Positions 8,315-16,407 of a DNA stretch of 64,000 bases are shown here, piece after piece. The position numbers and the translations under genes are program-made. Under the pieces are notes generated by a model, which did not search any database, was not told the origin of the DNA, and worked only from the letters and a program-made list of their open reading frames with translations. Each line of letters starts with the position of its first letter. The first letter of the stretch is position 1. Origin of the DNA: an uncultured Roseobacter sp. (GTDB taxonomy: Bacteria > Pseudomonadota > Alphaproteobacteria > Rhodobacterales > Rhodobacteraceae); contig NZ_CANLKW010000002.1 in assembly GCF_947491795.1 (NCBI RefSeq), forward strand, positions 670,001-734,000, given 5' to 3'.

Positions 8315-10132
8315 ATGCCAAAAAAAAATGTTGGCTGCGCAGCTTTAGTCATAGGAAATTCTGAATACGACGATGGTGGAAAACTACCTAACGCCGCAAA
8401 CGATGCCGAGCTAATCTCACAACGGCTCGAAGAGGTTGGTTTCGAAGTTCACATGTATCAGAATCTGGATCGTGCGGGTATGGATCGTGCAATCGACCGC
8501 TTTGTGGCACGCCTCACCTCACTCGAAAGCGTTGACAGCGCTATATTCTATTTTTCTGGCCATGGTTTTCAGGATGGAGGGATCAACTATCTGTTGCCTT
8601 GTGGAAGGAAAGAGGCCGCAGTCGCGTACGATCTGCAGAGCTTAGTCGACAAGATATCGGATTTTTCACATAGACGGTTGGTCTTTCTTGATGCTTGTCG
8701 CCACTACACAGACACTAAAACGCCGCAAATCGAAATCGTACGAAGCAGGGGTTTGCCGCCGGGTCAGGCTCCAAAAATCGAGCGCGGGCTGGCTGATTTC
8801 GATGCGGCTGACAATACTTTCATTTCTTTTTCAGCGGCGCCGGGCGAACCAGCCTATGATGGGGTGGGCGGGCGGCCGAACAGCCCTTACGCAGACGCAC
8901 TCGCTCGGTTCATCCACGAAGTCGATCTGCCATTGTCAGTGCTGATGGCGAGGGTGCGTAACAGCGTCAGGGAAGATACTGCACACATCATTACTGAAGA
9001 CGGAAAACCCGCGTACCAGAAGACTTGGGACAGCACCTCACTTAGTGCAAGTTATTTCTTCAACCCAAGCTCTCTTCTTTTTCTCGTTGGGAATGCTATG
9101 GCGATGATGGCTTTCGTGGTGGCACTCTTCACGTTTTGCGTTGTGGTTTACGATGCAGCAGTTGCAGAGTTCTTCGGCGGAAAGGACCGGTGGCTTTGGG
9201 TGGTTCTCTCTTTAGCAGTTTTGTTTTTGACGTCCGCAGTATTTCTTTTTGGCATAGGGCGGGCTTACCGGCGAGTGCGTGGTGAGACACCAGAATGGCA
9301 GCGAGAAGGGGCGTTCCGCCTTTTCAAGTGGTCTTCTGCGGGCACCTACGGAGCAGTTGGAGGAACCCTTGGCGGGATCATCGCGTCAGCTTTGGTGATG
9401 GTACCGTATTGGTTCGACTGGCGTCATGAAGACGAATATTGGGTTGTGCTGGAGGCGGACTGCCCTGGATACCATTGGGCTCACTTCGCGACACCTGCGG
9501 ATTGCCCACGGCTGGCACAGCTCCTGGTCGAGGGCTCACTCGCAGGAACCTACATTCTGGCGGCTCTTGGTTTCTTCTCAATGCATTTCATTGAATGGGC
9601 GACGCGTGGCAAGCCAGCGCACTTCTTTGAACTGCCACAACCTGTTTTGGTCTTGGGTGGTTCAATGCTGGGTAGTCTTCTGGCAGGAATCGTTGTTGGC
9701 CCAGTGATTACTGCTTATTTTGGACAGTTCGATCGACCGTTCCTCGAGCCAAACTTTGTGATCCCGTTTTCCGTTGTTGCGGTCGCTGTCATGGCGTTCT
9801 GCATTTCAAACTATCGGCTTGAGACATTCACCGGCCGACGGCTCTTACGCAGCACAGCAGGGGCCCTAGTAGGCACAATAAGTGCTGGTGTGGCTTTGGC
9901 ACTCATGGTTGGGTTGCTCGCGCTTACCGGATTCATTCAATCTGTCGAATCGTGGGCCCACGAAGGTTTCTGGGATACCGCTAAGCCTTTGTTCCAAAGG
10001 TACACATACTTGATCATAGCTGGGTTGCCTTATGGGATGGTGTTTGGGCTCGGTTTTGGGGTCCTAATTGCAGCGACCAAAGTTTTTACTGAGCGCGACG
10101 GCTCGGTTTGGGAGTTGTTATGGGCGCGCTAG
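8315..10132 (+). CDS. Caspase-like (C14) protease with C-terminal membrane domain
   Basis: The 605-residue protein starts with a caspase/metacaspase-type p20 domain (residues 5-235). The first strand is CAALVIGNSEY; the catalytic His is H83 in FYFSGHGF and the catalytic Cys is C128 in VFLDACRH. From about residue 255 to the end there are some eight hydrophobic segments, so the protease domain is tethered to the membrane, presumably on the cytoplasmic side as there is no signal peptide. I use the ATG at 8315; a TTG three codons upstream is also open. A two-helix membrane protein follows after 34 bp. Bacterial caspase-like proteases often act as effectors of immune or cell-suicide systems. The substrate and the trigger are unknown. 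Confidence 0.85.
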   Translation: MPKKNVGCAALVIGNSEYDDGGKLPNAANDAELISQRLEEVGFEVHMYQNLDRAGMDRAIDRFVARLTSLESVDSAIFYFSGHGFQDGGINYLLPCGRKEAAVAYDLQSLVDKISDFSHRRLVFLDACRHYTDTKTPQIEIVRSRGLPPGQAPKIERGLADFDAADNTFISFSAAPGEPAYDGVGGRPNSPYADALARFIHEVDLPLSVLMARVRNSVREDTAHIITEDGKPAYQKTWDSTSLSASYFFNPSSLLFLVGNAMAMMAFVVALFTFCVVVYDAAVAEFFGGKDRWLWVVLSLAVLFLTSAVFLFGIGRAYRRVRGETPEWQREGAFRLFKWSSAGTYGAVGGTLGGIIASALVMVPYWFDWRHEDEYWVVLEADCPGYHWAHFATPADCPRLAQLLVEGSLAGTYILAALGFFSMHFIEWATRGKPAHFFELPQPVLVLGGSMLGSLLAGIVVGPVITAYFGQFDRPFLEPNFVIPFSVVAVAVMAFCISNYRLETFTGRRLLRSTAGALVGTISAGVALALMVGLLALTGFIQSVESWAHEGFWDTAKPLFQRYTYLIIAGLPYGMVFGLGFGVLIAATKVFTERDGSVWELLWAR

Positions 10133-10166
10133 AGAACACTTGTGAGCTACTAGGAAGTGAGCATTG

Positions 10167-10727
10167 ATGGAACGGACAAAGAATCCCGATGAGTTGAGGA
10201 ATTTGGTCAACAGGGTGCACCCTGGTGGCAACACCGCTCAGACTAAGGGTGCCAACTCTGGTGGCGTGGCTTCCGCTTTAGACGACATGCGCGATTTCTT
10301 ACTGGAGAGCTTGCAACCTCTTCGCCAAGAGATGGATAGCCTGTTGGCAGCGGTTCTCAAGATGATGAAACGTTCGCGTCGCATTACGCTTTTCGGCGCG
10401 ATCGTAGCGGCGTTGGCCGGCGTTATTACTGCAGTTGCAACGGCAACCGATCTTGGCGAAGCTTGGCAAAAGGTTCTCGGCGCCATACTCACTGCTATCG
10501 GTAGCATTGTTGTGATATTTGCCGACTACTTTCAAACAGCCCCAAATGGACGAAGGATCGCATCCTCGGAAGAGTTTGGTAAGTTAAGCCAAATGGATTC
10601 AGAGTTGTTGCTCATAGAAAGGCGCGCAGGGCGTCATGATCTGTTCCCGCTTAGTGAGCAAGAAATCAAGCAAATGATCGAGCAAACAGACGGATACGCA
10701 GCACAGATTAATCAACTCGTGGACTAG
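10167..10727 (+). CDS. Two-helix membrane protein, possibly SLATT-like
   Basis: The 186-residue protein has a polar N-terminus, a predicted amphipathic helix (about 40-68, with LLESLQPLRQEMDSLL), two transmembrane helices (about 73-92, LFGAIVAALAGVITAVA, and 103-121, ILTAIGSIVVIFADYF) and a polar helical C-terminus rich in charged residues. Two close helices followed by a soluble helix recall the SLATT membrane domains that accompany NTP-dependent conflict systems, but I see no decisive motif. It lies 34 bp after the caspase-like gene, with AGGAAG upstream, so the two are probably co-transcribed. Its 3' end overlaps the antisense patatin relic by four bases. Confidence 0.65.
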   Translation: MERTKNPDELRNLVNRVHPGGNTAQTKGANSGGVASALDDMRDFLLESLQPLRQEMDSLLAAVLKMMKRSRRITLFGAIVAALAGVITAVATATDLGEAWQKVLGAILTAIGSIVVIFADYFQTAPNGRRIASSEEFGKLSQMDSELLLIERRAGRHDLFPLSEQEIKQMIEQTDGYAAQINQLVD

Positions 10728-11056
10728 TGGCGGGCGTTCAAGAAGCAGTCGACCACCGAGTCCTTCGTAACTTCGGCTGCGTGTTTCAGTATCGCCGAGT
10801 CCTTGCTGAGGCGATTGAGAGAGTGGATGTGGTCCAGCAAGTTGAAGCCGCCTAGGATTTGTCCTTTGGGCCCTTGGCCTTTCTCGAGCAATTCCACAGT
10901 GTGATTGATCGCAGTGTTCTTGGAGAGATAGAACCGCGTTAGGGTTGCTTCGACCTGGTTTCTCCCAAGAATCGTGTTGGAGAGCCAAACAGTAAAACCG
11001 TCTCTGAACCTTGAAAGCGGCCGCCTTTTGGAATCCGGTTTCGCCGAAGCCGCCAT
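10724..11056 (-). pseudogene. C-terminal relic of a second patatin-like phospholipase
   Basis: On the minus strand a 110-codon reading frame matches the C-terminus of the intact patatin-like protein at 13.4-14.3 kb. Over the last 54 aligned residues, without gaps, I count 26 identities, for example GQGPKG/GSGPNG, FNLLDHI/INLPDGI and HAAEVTKDSV/RAAEVSKDSV. The catalytic GGGxRG, GxSxG and DGG parts are absent, so this cannot be an active lipase. It lies antisense in the gap between the two-helix protein and the ATPase. The level of identity says it comes from a diverged paralogue, not from a recent copy of the neighbour. Confidence 0.7.
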
Positions 11057-11149
11057 CGGCGCGGCCGCGGCGAAGATCGCATCCGCCTACTTGCCAACAC
11101 TGTGGCTAAAGGTACTGTGACAGCAAGGGCAAGTGTACAGGGCAGCGTC

Positions 11150-13372
11150 ATGGCAGAAAGGTCGAGCGGATTTGCACGTACGGTGAGGTCGGCGAGTGAA
11201 AACCCTGCCGTCTTGGCAGTTGGTCTCGTCACCGCGGCGCTTGCTGTGTTTTCTATAGAGATCGGCGACCTGCCGATTGCCATCCGCATTCTGTTTCTAA
11301 TAGCCATTGCGGTAGTTCTGATACAAACCGGTTGGCACGCGCTCAAGCTCGGGCGACGGCATAAGCTTCCCGCGGGAGAGACACTATTTGATCCCTTTTC
11401 TGCAAGGGAAAACTGGCAACCATGGCCGCGGAAAATCAGCTCGGACATTGCTCAAAGACTGATCGATCACCCCCACAAACATCTCTTGCTCGTTGCTCCA
11501 ACCGGATCCGGCAAGTCGGTAGTGTTAAATCATCTACTCGCGGAAGAACTGAAGGGATACCATGTTCTAGCACCTCTAGATGAGTACGATGAATATGTCT
11601 TTAGTCTTCTCCGTTTGGTAGCTTCAGCAAGTCCTGATAGTTCCTTCTCAGACGAATTGTTCGAGTTGAACCAGAAGCTTGAAGCTGACGAAGGCACCCA
11701 TTCCGCCGAACTACTCAAGGACATAGGTCAGCGCATTAATTCTGCCTTAGCGGGTACAAAGGCAGTGTTCTTGTTCGATCAAGTTGAAAGGTATCTTTTT
11801 CTTTCAGAAAGAGAGTCAAAGCTTGATCAAGCCCAATTTGAGAGGAAGACCAAGCTTGTTCATCGCATACTTAAAACGCTTCGCGACATCGACTCAGTGC
11901 GTACCGTTTTCGCTGTGCGAAGCGACCATTTCTTTGGATCTCTGAGCAATCTGTTTAACACAAAGGCAAACGGCGAAAATATCGATGAAGTCATCGAGTT
12001 TTACTTCCTCTGGGGAATTAATAGCCATGATGATCCCGGTATTTTCGACAAGGTGTCTGGACAGGTTTATGACAAGTTCGGCTCACGAGAGATAGCAGAT
12101 CGGATATTTGGTATATCGCGGTTTGCGAGCCAGATGCATGCTGACTCCTTTGCGCTAAGACTCGGCGGCTATTTGTATGAAGTCTTGGGCAATAGAGCAG
12201 AATACCATCTTAGACTGAACAACGCGCATGACATAAACGGTTTTGTGGATGTTCTTCTGGATGCTGCATACGAGAGCTGGGTAGCTACAACCTGCCAAAT
12301 CGATAACCGAGCATTGTACGATACAGTGATATTTGCGCTTGCAGCTGAAAATGTCAGTGCGGGTTCCGCGTGCTCGGCGCGACGAGTAGCTAGCGTAGCA
12401 CACTTTCCGATCGATGACGTCCAGGGCGTTCTTCAATATCTGAGTTCAATTCATATAATACAGGTCTCTATTAAGGGCAATATCCAACACTTCCGTTTAG
12501 TGCATGACAGGCTTTCTGACCGTATTCTCAAATCTGAGAAACTAGACATTCATTCGCGTGGTGTGAATGCGATGAGATCATTGACTGATAATGCATTTGA
12601 AACCCGGCGATTGACACGGCCTCAGTCGTTTCCGCGAGCGATTGAGAGTACTCGGGCAGGCTTTTTCTCATTGAGCTATCTTGCAGTGTTCGCGTTTGTG
12701 ATATTTGGGCTCCTCCGCGTTATCTTTTCGGAAGAGATGGCATCTTACTTTAAAGCTTTTTACGCGCTTCTGCCTGACTCGGTTTTCTTCACAGTCCCAG
12801 ATTATTACATTAATCCAATCTTTTACCTACCGCACTTCATAGTTCACATATTATGGGTGTCTTACATCGATCGCGTAAACCGAGCCTACATCCAGCATTC
12901 AACTCGTGGTTTCCCTAGGGCCTTCGCGAGGTTCTTCTCACTTATAGGCACGTCCCTCGGAGTCTTCGTAGCATTTCTCCCGCAGCTTTTCGTGATTCCC
13001 ATTGTCGCCGTCGGCTTTGTTTATGGCCTCTCTTTGATGGCGGCTAGCAGGCAAGCGCAGTTTTCAGGTGAGATAAAGGGGATCACATATGGTTGGGGTT
13101 TGAGATCAGCGATAAATGTGGTCGTCGTTTTGCTGATAGGATTGGTTAGCGCTCCATTATTTGTGGACATATCAATACTAACTCAGAAAGTGGTCACAAT
13201 GCCATTTTCGGATGAAACAATCTACTTCGCTATGATTTTCCTAGAAGCTTTTACTCTGTACTGGTTCTGGCAGCATATTCGCGGGGATCAAAACAATACT
13301 AGAGTTTGGGCTGCAAACTTGGCGCTCTTTGACAAGGGGCGACTTTCAAACGATATCGGAGATATGACGTAA
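11150..13372 (+). CDS. Membrane-bound STAND-like P-loop ATPase
   Basis: The 740-residue protein has two N-terminal transmembrane helices (about 21-36 and 43-62), then a P-loop NTPase domain with Walker A APTGSGKS (K122) and a Walker B strand AVFLFDQVE (D210). A winged-helix-like region (about 410-470, with VLQYLSSIHIIQVS) follows, and then five or so further membrane segments (about 515 to 720). The ATPase core with a following winged helix resembles STAND-type ATPases, which act as sensors or switches in immune and signalling systems. A GTG at 11102 is in frame, but AGGG lies before the ATG at 11150. The stop overlaps the start of the patatin gene (TAATG), so the two are translationally coupled and probably act together. 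Confidence 0.75.
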   Translation: MAERSSGFARTVRSASENPAVLAVGLVTAALAVFSIEIGDLPIAIRILFLIAIAVVLIQTGWHALKLGRRHKLPAGETLFDPFSARENWQPWPRKISSDIAQRLIDHPHKHLLLVAPTGSGKSVVLNHLLAEELKGYHVLAPLDEYDEYVFSLLRLVASASPDSSFSDELFELNQKLEADEGTHSAELLKDIGQRINSALAGTKAVFLFDQVERYLFLSERESKLDQAQFERKTKLVHRILKTLRDIDSVRTVFAVRSDHFFGSLSNLFNTKANGENIDEVIEFYFLWGINSHDDPGIFDKVSGQVYDKFGSREIADRIFGISRFASQMHADSFALRLGGYLYEVLGNRAEYHLRLNNAHDINGFVDVLLDAAYESWVATTCQIDNRALYDTVIFALAAENVSAGSACSARRVASVAHFPIDDVQGVLQYLSSIHIIQVSIKGNIQHFRLVHDRLSDRILKSEKLDIHSRGVNAMRSLTDNAFETRRLTRPQSFPRAIESTRAGFFSLSYLAVFAFVIFGLLRVIFSEEMASYFKAFYALLPDSVFFTVPDYYINPIFYLPHFIVHILWVSYIDRVNRAYIQHSTRGFPRAFARFFSLIGTSLGVFVAFLPQLFVIPIVAVGFVYGLSLMAASRQAQFSGEIKGITYGWGLRSAINVVVVLLIGLVSAPLFVDISILTQKVVTMPFSDETIYFAMIFLEAFTLYWFWQHIRGDQNNTRVWAANLALFDKGRLSNDIGDMT

Positions 13373-14313
13373 TGGCGGATAGCAACATCATTCGGGCGCT
13401 GAAAGGTAGAGCAAAGGATGGCTATGTTGCGGGCAAAGACAACGATGGTGATCATATTGCCTTGGTTGTCGAAGGCGGCGGAATGCGGGGCGTTGCGGCC
13501 GGAGGAATGGTTTCGGCATTAGAAGATCTAGGGCTCACGGACTGCTTTGATAGTGTCCACGGGTCGTCTGCCGGTGCGGCAGCAGGCGCCTACTTTGCAA
13601 GCGGGCAAGCAAATTTCGGTACAAGAATCTTCTACGAGGACTTGATTGGAAAGGAGTTCATTGACACGCGGCGATTGCTCTGGGGCCGCGATATCATGGA
13701 TACTTCGTACCTCGTTGATCATGTTATGATGCAGATTAAGCCAATAGACTTTCAACGCCTGAAAGACATCTCTCCGAGGTTATACATCGTTATGACCGAT
13801 ATCGACTCTGGCGAACCGCACATAGTGAGCGAATTCAAAGACTACGAGCATTATAGGAGCTGTCTAAAGGCATCGATAACGCTTCCGTTTATAGCCGGGC
13901 GACCAAAGGATATTGATGGGTTGCGGGTAATGGACGGTGGGTTGCTACAACAGATCGCTGTCGAGTCAGCCTTGAGCCTTGGAGCAACAAAGGTCTTGGG
14001 GCTGCTAACTCGCCGTAAGGATGAACAGTATCGCCCGGAAAAGTCTTGGAAACTCTCTTTGCAAGCGTCATTTCTCCAACTCTTGTATGGCGGTCGTATA
14101 GGCGCGATTTACAGAGACCGTAGCCGGCGAATAAACCTATCTGTTGATCATCTCGAAGCGGGCAGTGGCCCAAACGGGGAAGAGCTATTCGGGATAAACC
14201 TGCCAGATGGGATTGACTACGTACACCGTCTTACGCAGGCGCCTGATGATCTGAAAAGAGCCGCTGAGGTCTCGAAAGATTCAGTAACTAAACTGTTTAG
14301 GGATATTATTTGA
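13372..14313 (+). CDS. Patatin-like phospholipase
   Basis: The 313-residue protein carries all patatin motifs: the oxyanion-hole sequence GGGMRG (35-40), the nucleophile elbow GSSAG with S66, and the catalytic Asp in DGG (D188). It belongs to the bacterial family typified by RssA/YjjU-like proteins and should hydrolyse acyl ester bonds of membrane lipids. No signal peptide is visible, so it acts from the cytoplasmic side. Its start overlaps the stop of the membrane ATPase, which suggests that the ATPase restrains or activates it. Patatin-like lipases are known effectors of several antiphage systems, where they destroy the host membrane. A second, decayed patatin C-terminus lies 2.3 kb upstream. 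Confidence 0.9.
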   Translation: MADSNIIRALKGRAKDGYVAGKDNDGDHIALVVEGGGMRGVAAGGMVSALEDLGLTDCFDSVHGSSAGAAAGAYFASGQANFGTRIFYEDLIGKEFIDTRRLLWGRDIMDTSYLVDHVMMQIKPIDFQRLKDISPRLYIVMTDIDSGEPHIVSEFKDYEHYRSCLKASITLPFIAGRPKDIDGLRVMDGGLLQQIAVESALSLGATKVLGLLTRRKDEQYRPEKSWKLSLQASFLQLLYGGRIGAIYRDRSRRINLSVDHLEAGSGPNGEELFGINLPDGIDYVHRLTQAPDDLKRAAEVSKDSVTKLFRDII

Positions 14314-14327
14314 TTGTTGCGCATGGC

Positions 14328-14358
14328 ACTGGGCCGCTATTTATGCGCCCCAGTTTTG
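14328..14358 (+). terminator. Rho-independent terminator after the patatin gene
   Basis: ACTGGGCCGC (14328-14337) and GCGCCCCAGT (14345-14354) pair at nine of ten positions around a seven-base loop, followed by TTTTG. It lies 14 bp after the patatin stop and ends the island's operon. Confidence 0.7.
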
Positions 14359-14748
14359 CGATTATTTGTCACTTTTCTACGATGGTCAGCAAAGGACGTT
14401 GTGAGACGCTTCCTGAACGAAAGCGCCAATCAAAAGCTCGGTCCGCGTATCGATGCTCAAAGCTAGCACAGGTTGGTTTTGGCGCAATGTTTTCAACTAT
14501 TTAACATGCCGTGACGCGCATTGAAAGTTCGATTGTCGATGGTATGGCCTTGGTGGAAACCCGAAAGCGGCTTCAAAAACCGGACATTCGAGTTTGCAGC
14601 TTCAAAGACGGCTAGGTCCGCAATTCAGACCTTCGCCGACAGGCCGTTTGTCTGCAGACGATTTCGGTTTCACCTCAATTCCAACCAGCGACAGCGCCGC
14701 GCATCTCCGCTCACCGGAAAGATACCGACCCCTTTACACGGGCAAAAA
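14359..14748. other. Gene-free right flank of the island
   Basis: No supported gene is present. Small open frames (for example 14521-14784) have no ribosome-binding site and no recognisable family. The segment may be decayed sequence at the right edge of the island. I see no clear transposase, tRNA or attachment repeat in it. Confidence 0.4.
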
Positions 14749-16203
14749 TCAACCGTGTCGTGCTGCCACTGTCTTGAGCGATGAAAAAGCATAGAGCGCC
14801 TCAAAACCTTTTTCGCGCCCGTGCCCGGACAGGCCCGTGCCGCCAAAGGGCAGTTCCACACCGCCGCCCGCGCCATAGTTGTTGAGAAAAACCTGGCCCG
14901 CCCGCAGTGCTTTGGCGAGGCGCATCTGGCGCGCGCCGTCCCGCGTCCAGACCGAGGCCACGAGGCCATAGTCCGTGCCATTTGCGATCTGCAGCGCCTC
15001 GGCCTCATCCTCAAAGGGGATGATCACCTGCACGGGGCCGAATATCTCCTCCTGCGCCAGACGGTGCGCGGGCGGCACGCCGGCAAAGAGCGTAGGCGTG
15101 ACATAGGCTCCGCCCGCAGGCGCGCTGTCCAGGATGGTGCCGGTGGCCACGCGGTCCAGATCCGCGCCCGCCGCGAGATAGCTGTTGACGATCTTTTGCT
15201 GCCGGGCCGAAATCAGGGGCCCGACATGGTGATCTTCCATCGCCGGGCCGACCCGCAGGGCGCTGTAGCGCGCGGCCATGGCCTCTGTCACCTGTTCCAA
15301 AACCCCACGCTGCACCAGGATGCGGGAGGCCGCCGAGCAGGTCTGACCCGCGTTCTGGATGCCCGCGTTCACCAGAAAAGGCAGAGCCGCGTCGATATCG
15401 GCGTCCTCAAACACCAGCTGCGGGGATTTGCCGCCCAGCTCAAGCGTAACCGGCACCACATTGGTGCCTGCCGCCTGCTGAATGAGCCGCCCGACACCCA
15501 CCGAACCGGTAAAGGAGATATGCTGCACGCCCGCATGCGCGCTCAGCGCCGCACCCGCTTCGGCCCCCGTGCCCGGCACCACATTCAGCGCGCCGTCCGG
15601 CAGCCCGGCGCGGCGGGCCAGTTCTGCAAAGGCGAGTGCGGTCAGGCAGGCCTCCTCGGCCGGTTTCAGAACACAGGCGTTGCCCATGGCCAGGGCCGCC
15701 CCGACCGACCGGCCGATGATCTGCATCGGATAATTCCAGGGGATGATATGGCCCGTGACCCCGTGCGGCTCGCGCAGGGTGTAAACGGTATACCCCTCCA
15801 GATAGGGAATTGTTGCACCATGTACCTTATCGGCGGCCCCTGCGTAAAACTCCATGTAACGGGCCAGAGCCGTGACATCAGCGCGGGCCTGGCTCAGCGG
15901 TTTACCCACATCGCGCGCCTCCAGCTCTGCCAGATGCTCCGCGTTCTCCAGCACCAGCTGTCCGGTGCGCGCCAGAATGCGGCCCCGCTCGGAGGCCGTG
16001 GCACGGCCCCACTCGCCCGCCCGCGCGGCCTGCGCCGCACACACCGCGGCATCGATATCCGCAGCACCCCCCCGGGCAATGTCGCAGAGCGTCCCGCCCA
16101 TGGACGGGTCGGTCAGCTGCAGCAGGTCACCGCCTGCAGGTGGCTGCCACGCCCCGCCGATCAGACAGAGCGCGGGATCAAGACCAAGGGGGCGCAGGGA
16201 CAT
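14749..16203 (-). CDS. Aldehyde dehydrogenase family protein
   Basis: The 484-residue protein is a complete NAD(P)-dependent aldehyde dehydrogenase. The active-site Glu lies in VTLELGGKSP and the catalytic Cys in NAGQTCSAASR. The Rossmann part has FTGSVGVG, and EEIFGPV is near the C-terminus. The start MSLRPLGLDP has AGAGG upstream; the frame stays open far beyond it only because it runs antisense through the helicase gene. The substrate is not evident; the closest general type is betaine-aldehyde or gamma-aminobutyraldehyde dehydrogenase. It is not clearly linked to its neighbours, although it lies inside the split taurine region. Confidence 0.9.
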   Translation of the reverse strand: MSLRPLGLDPALCLIGGAWQPPAGGDLLQLTDPSMGGTLCDIARGGAADIDAAVCAAQAARAGEWGRATASERGRILARTGQLVLENAEHLAELEARDVGKPLSQARADVTALARYMEFYAGAADKVHGATIPYLEGYTVYTLREPHGVTGHIIPWNYPMQIIGRSVGAALAMGNACVLKPAEEACLTALAFAELARRAGLPDGALNVVPGTGAEAGAALSAHAGVQHISFTGSVGVGRLIQQAAGTNVVPVTLELGGKSPQLVFEDADIDAALPFLVNAGIQNAGQTCSAASRILVQRGVLEQVTEAMAARYSALRVGPAMEDHHVGPLISARQQKIVNSYLAAGADLDRVATGTILDSAPAGGAYVTPTLFAGVPPAHRLAQEEIFGPVQVIIPFEDEAEALQIANGTDYGLVASVWTRDGARQMRLAKALRAGQVFLNNYGAGGGVELPFGGTGLSGHGREKGFEALYAFSSLKTVAARHG

Positions 16204-16407
16204 CACAAAACCTCTTTCTTGCTGACTGTGCGCAGTCTGCCCCGGACGCCCGCGCCCCGCAATGGTGCGCACCCCTGTGCCCCCGCTCTTAACCCACCCG
16301 CGCGGAAAGGCATCGACTCCCGGCACGGAAAGGCATAACGACGCCTCTGACCCCGGCGCAGCCCCCTGCGCCCTGCGGCGCAGACCGCACAACAGACTGG
16401 ACATTCC

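Noticed and set aside
8127..8321. 64-codon minus-strand frame before the caspase gene
   Set aside because: No ribosome-binding site, no family resemblance and overlap with the caspase start.
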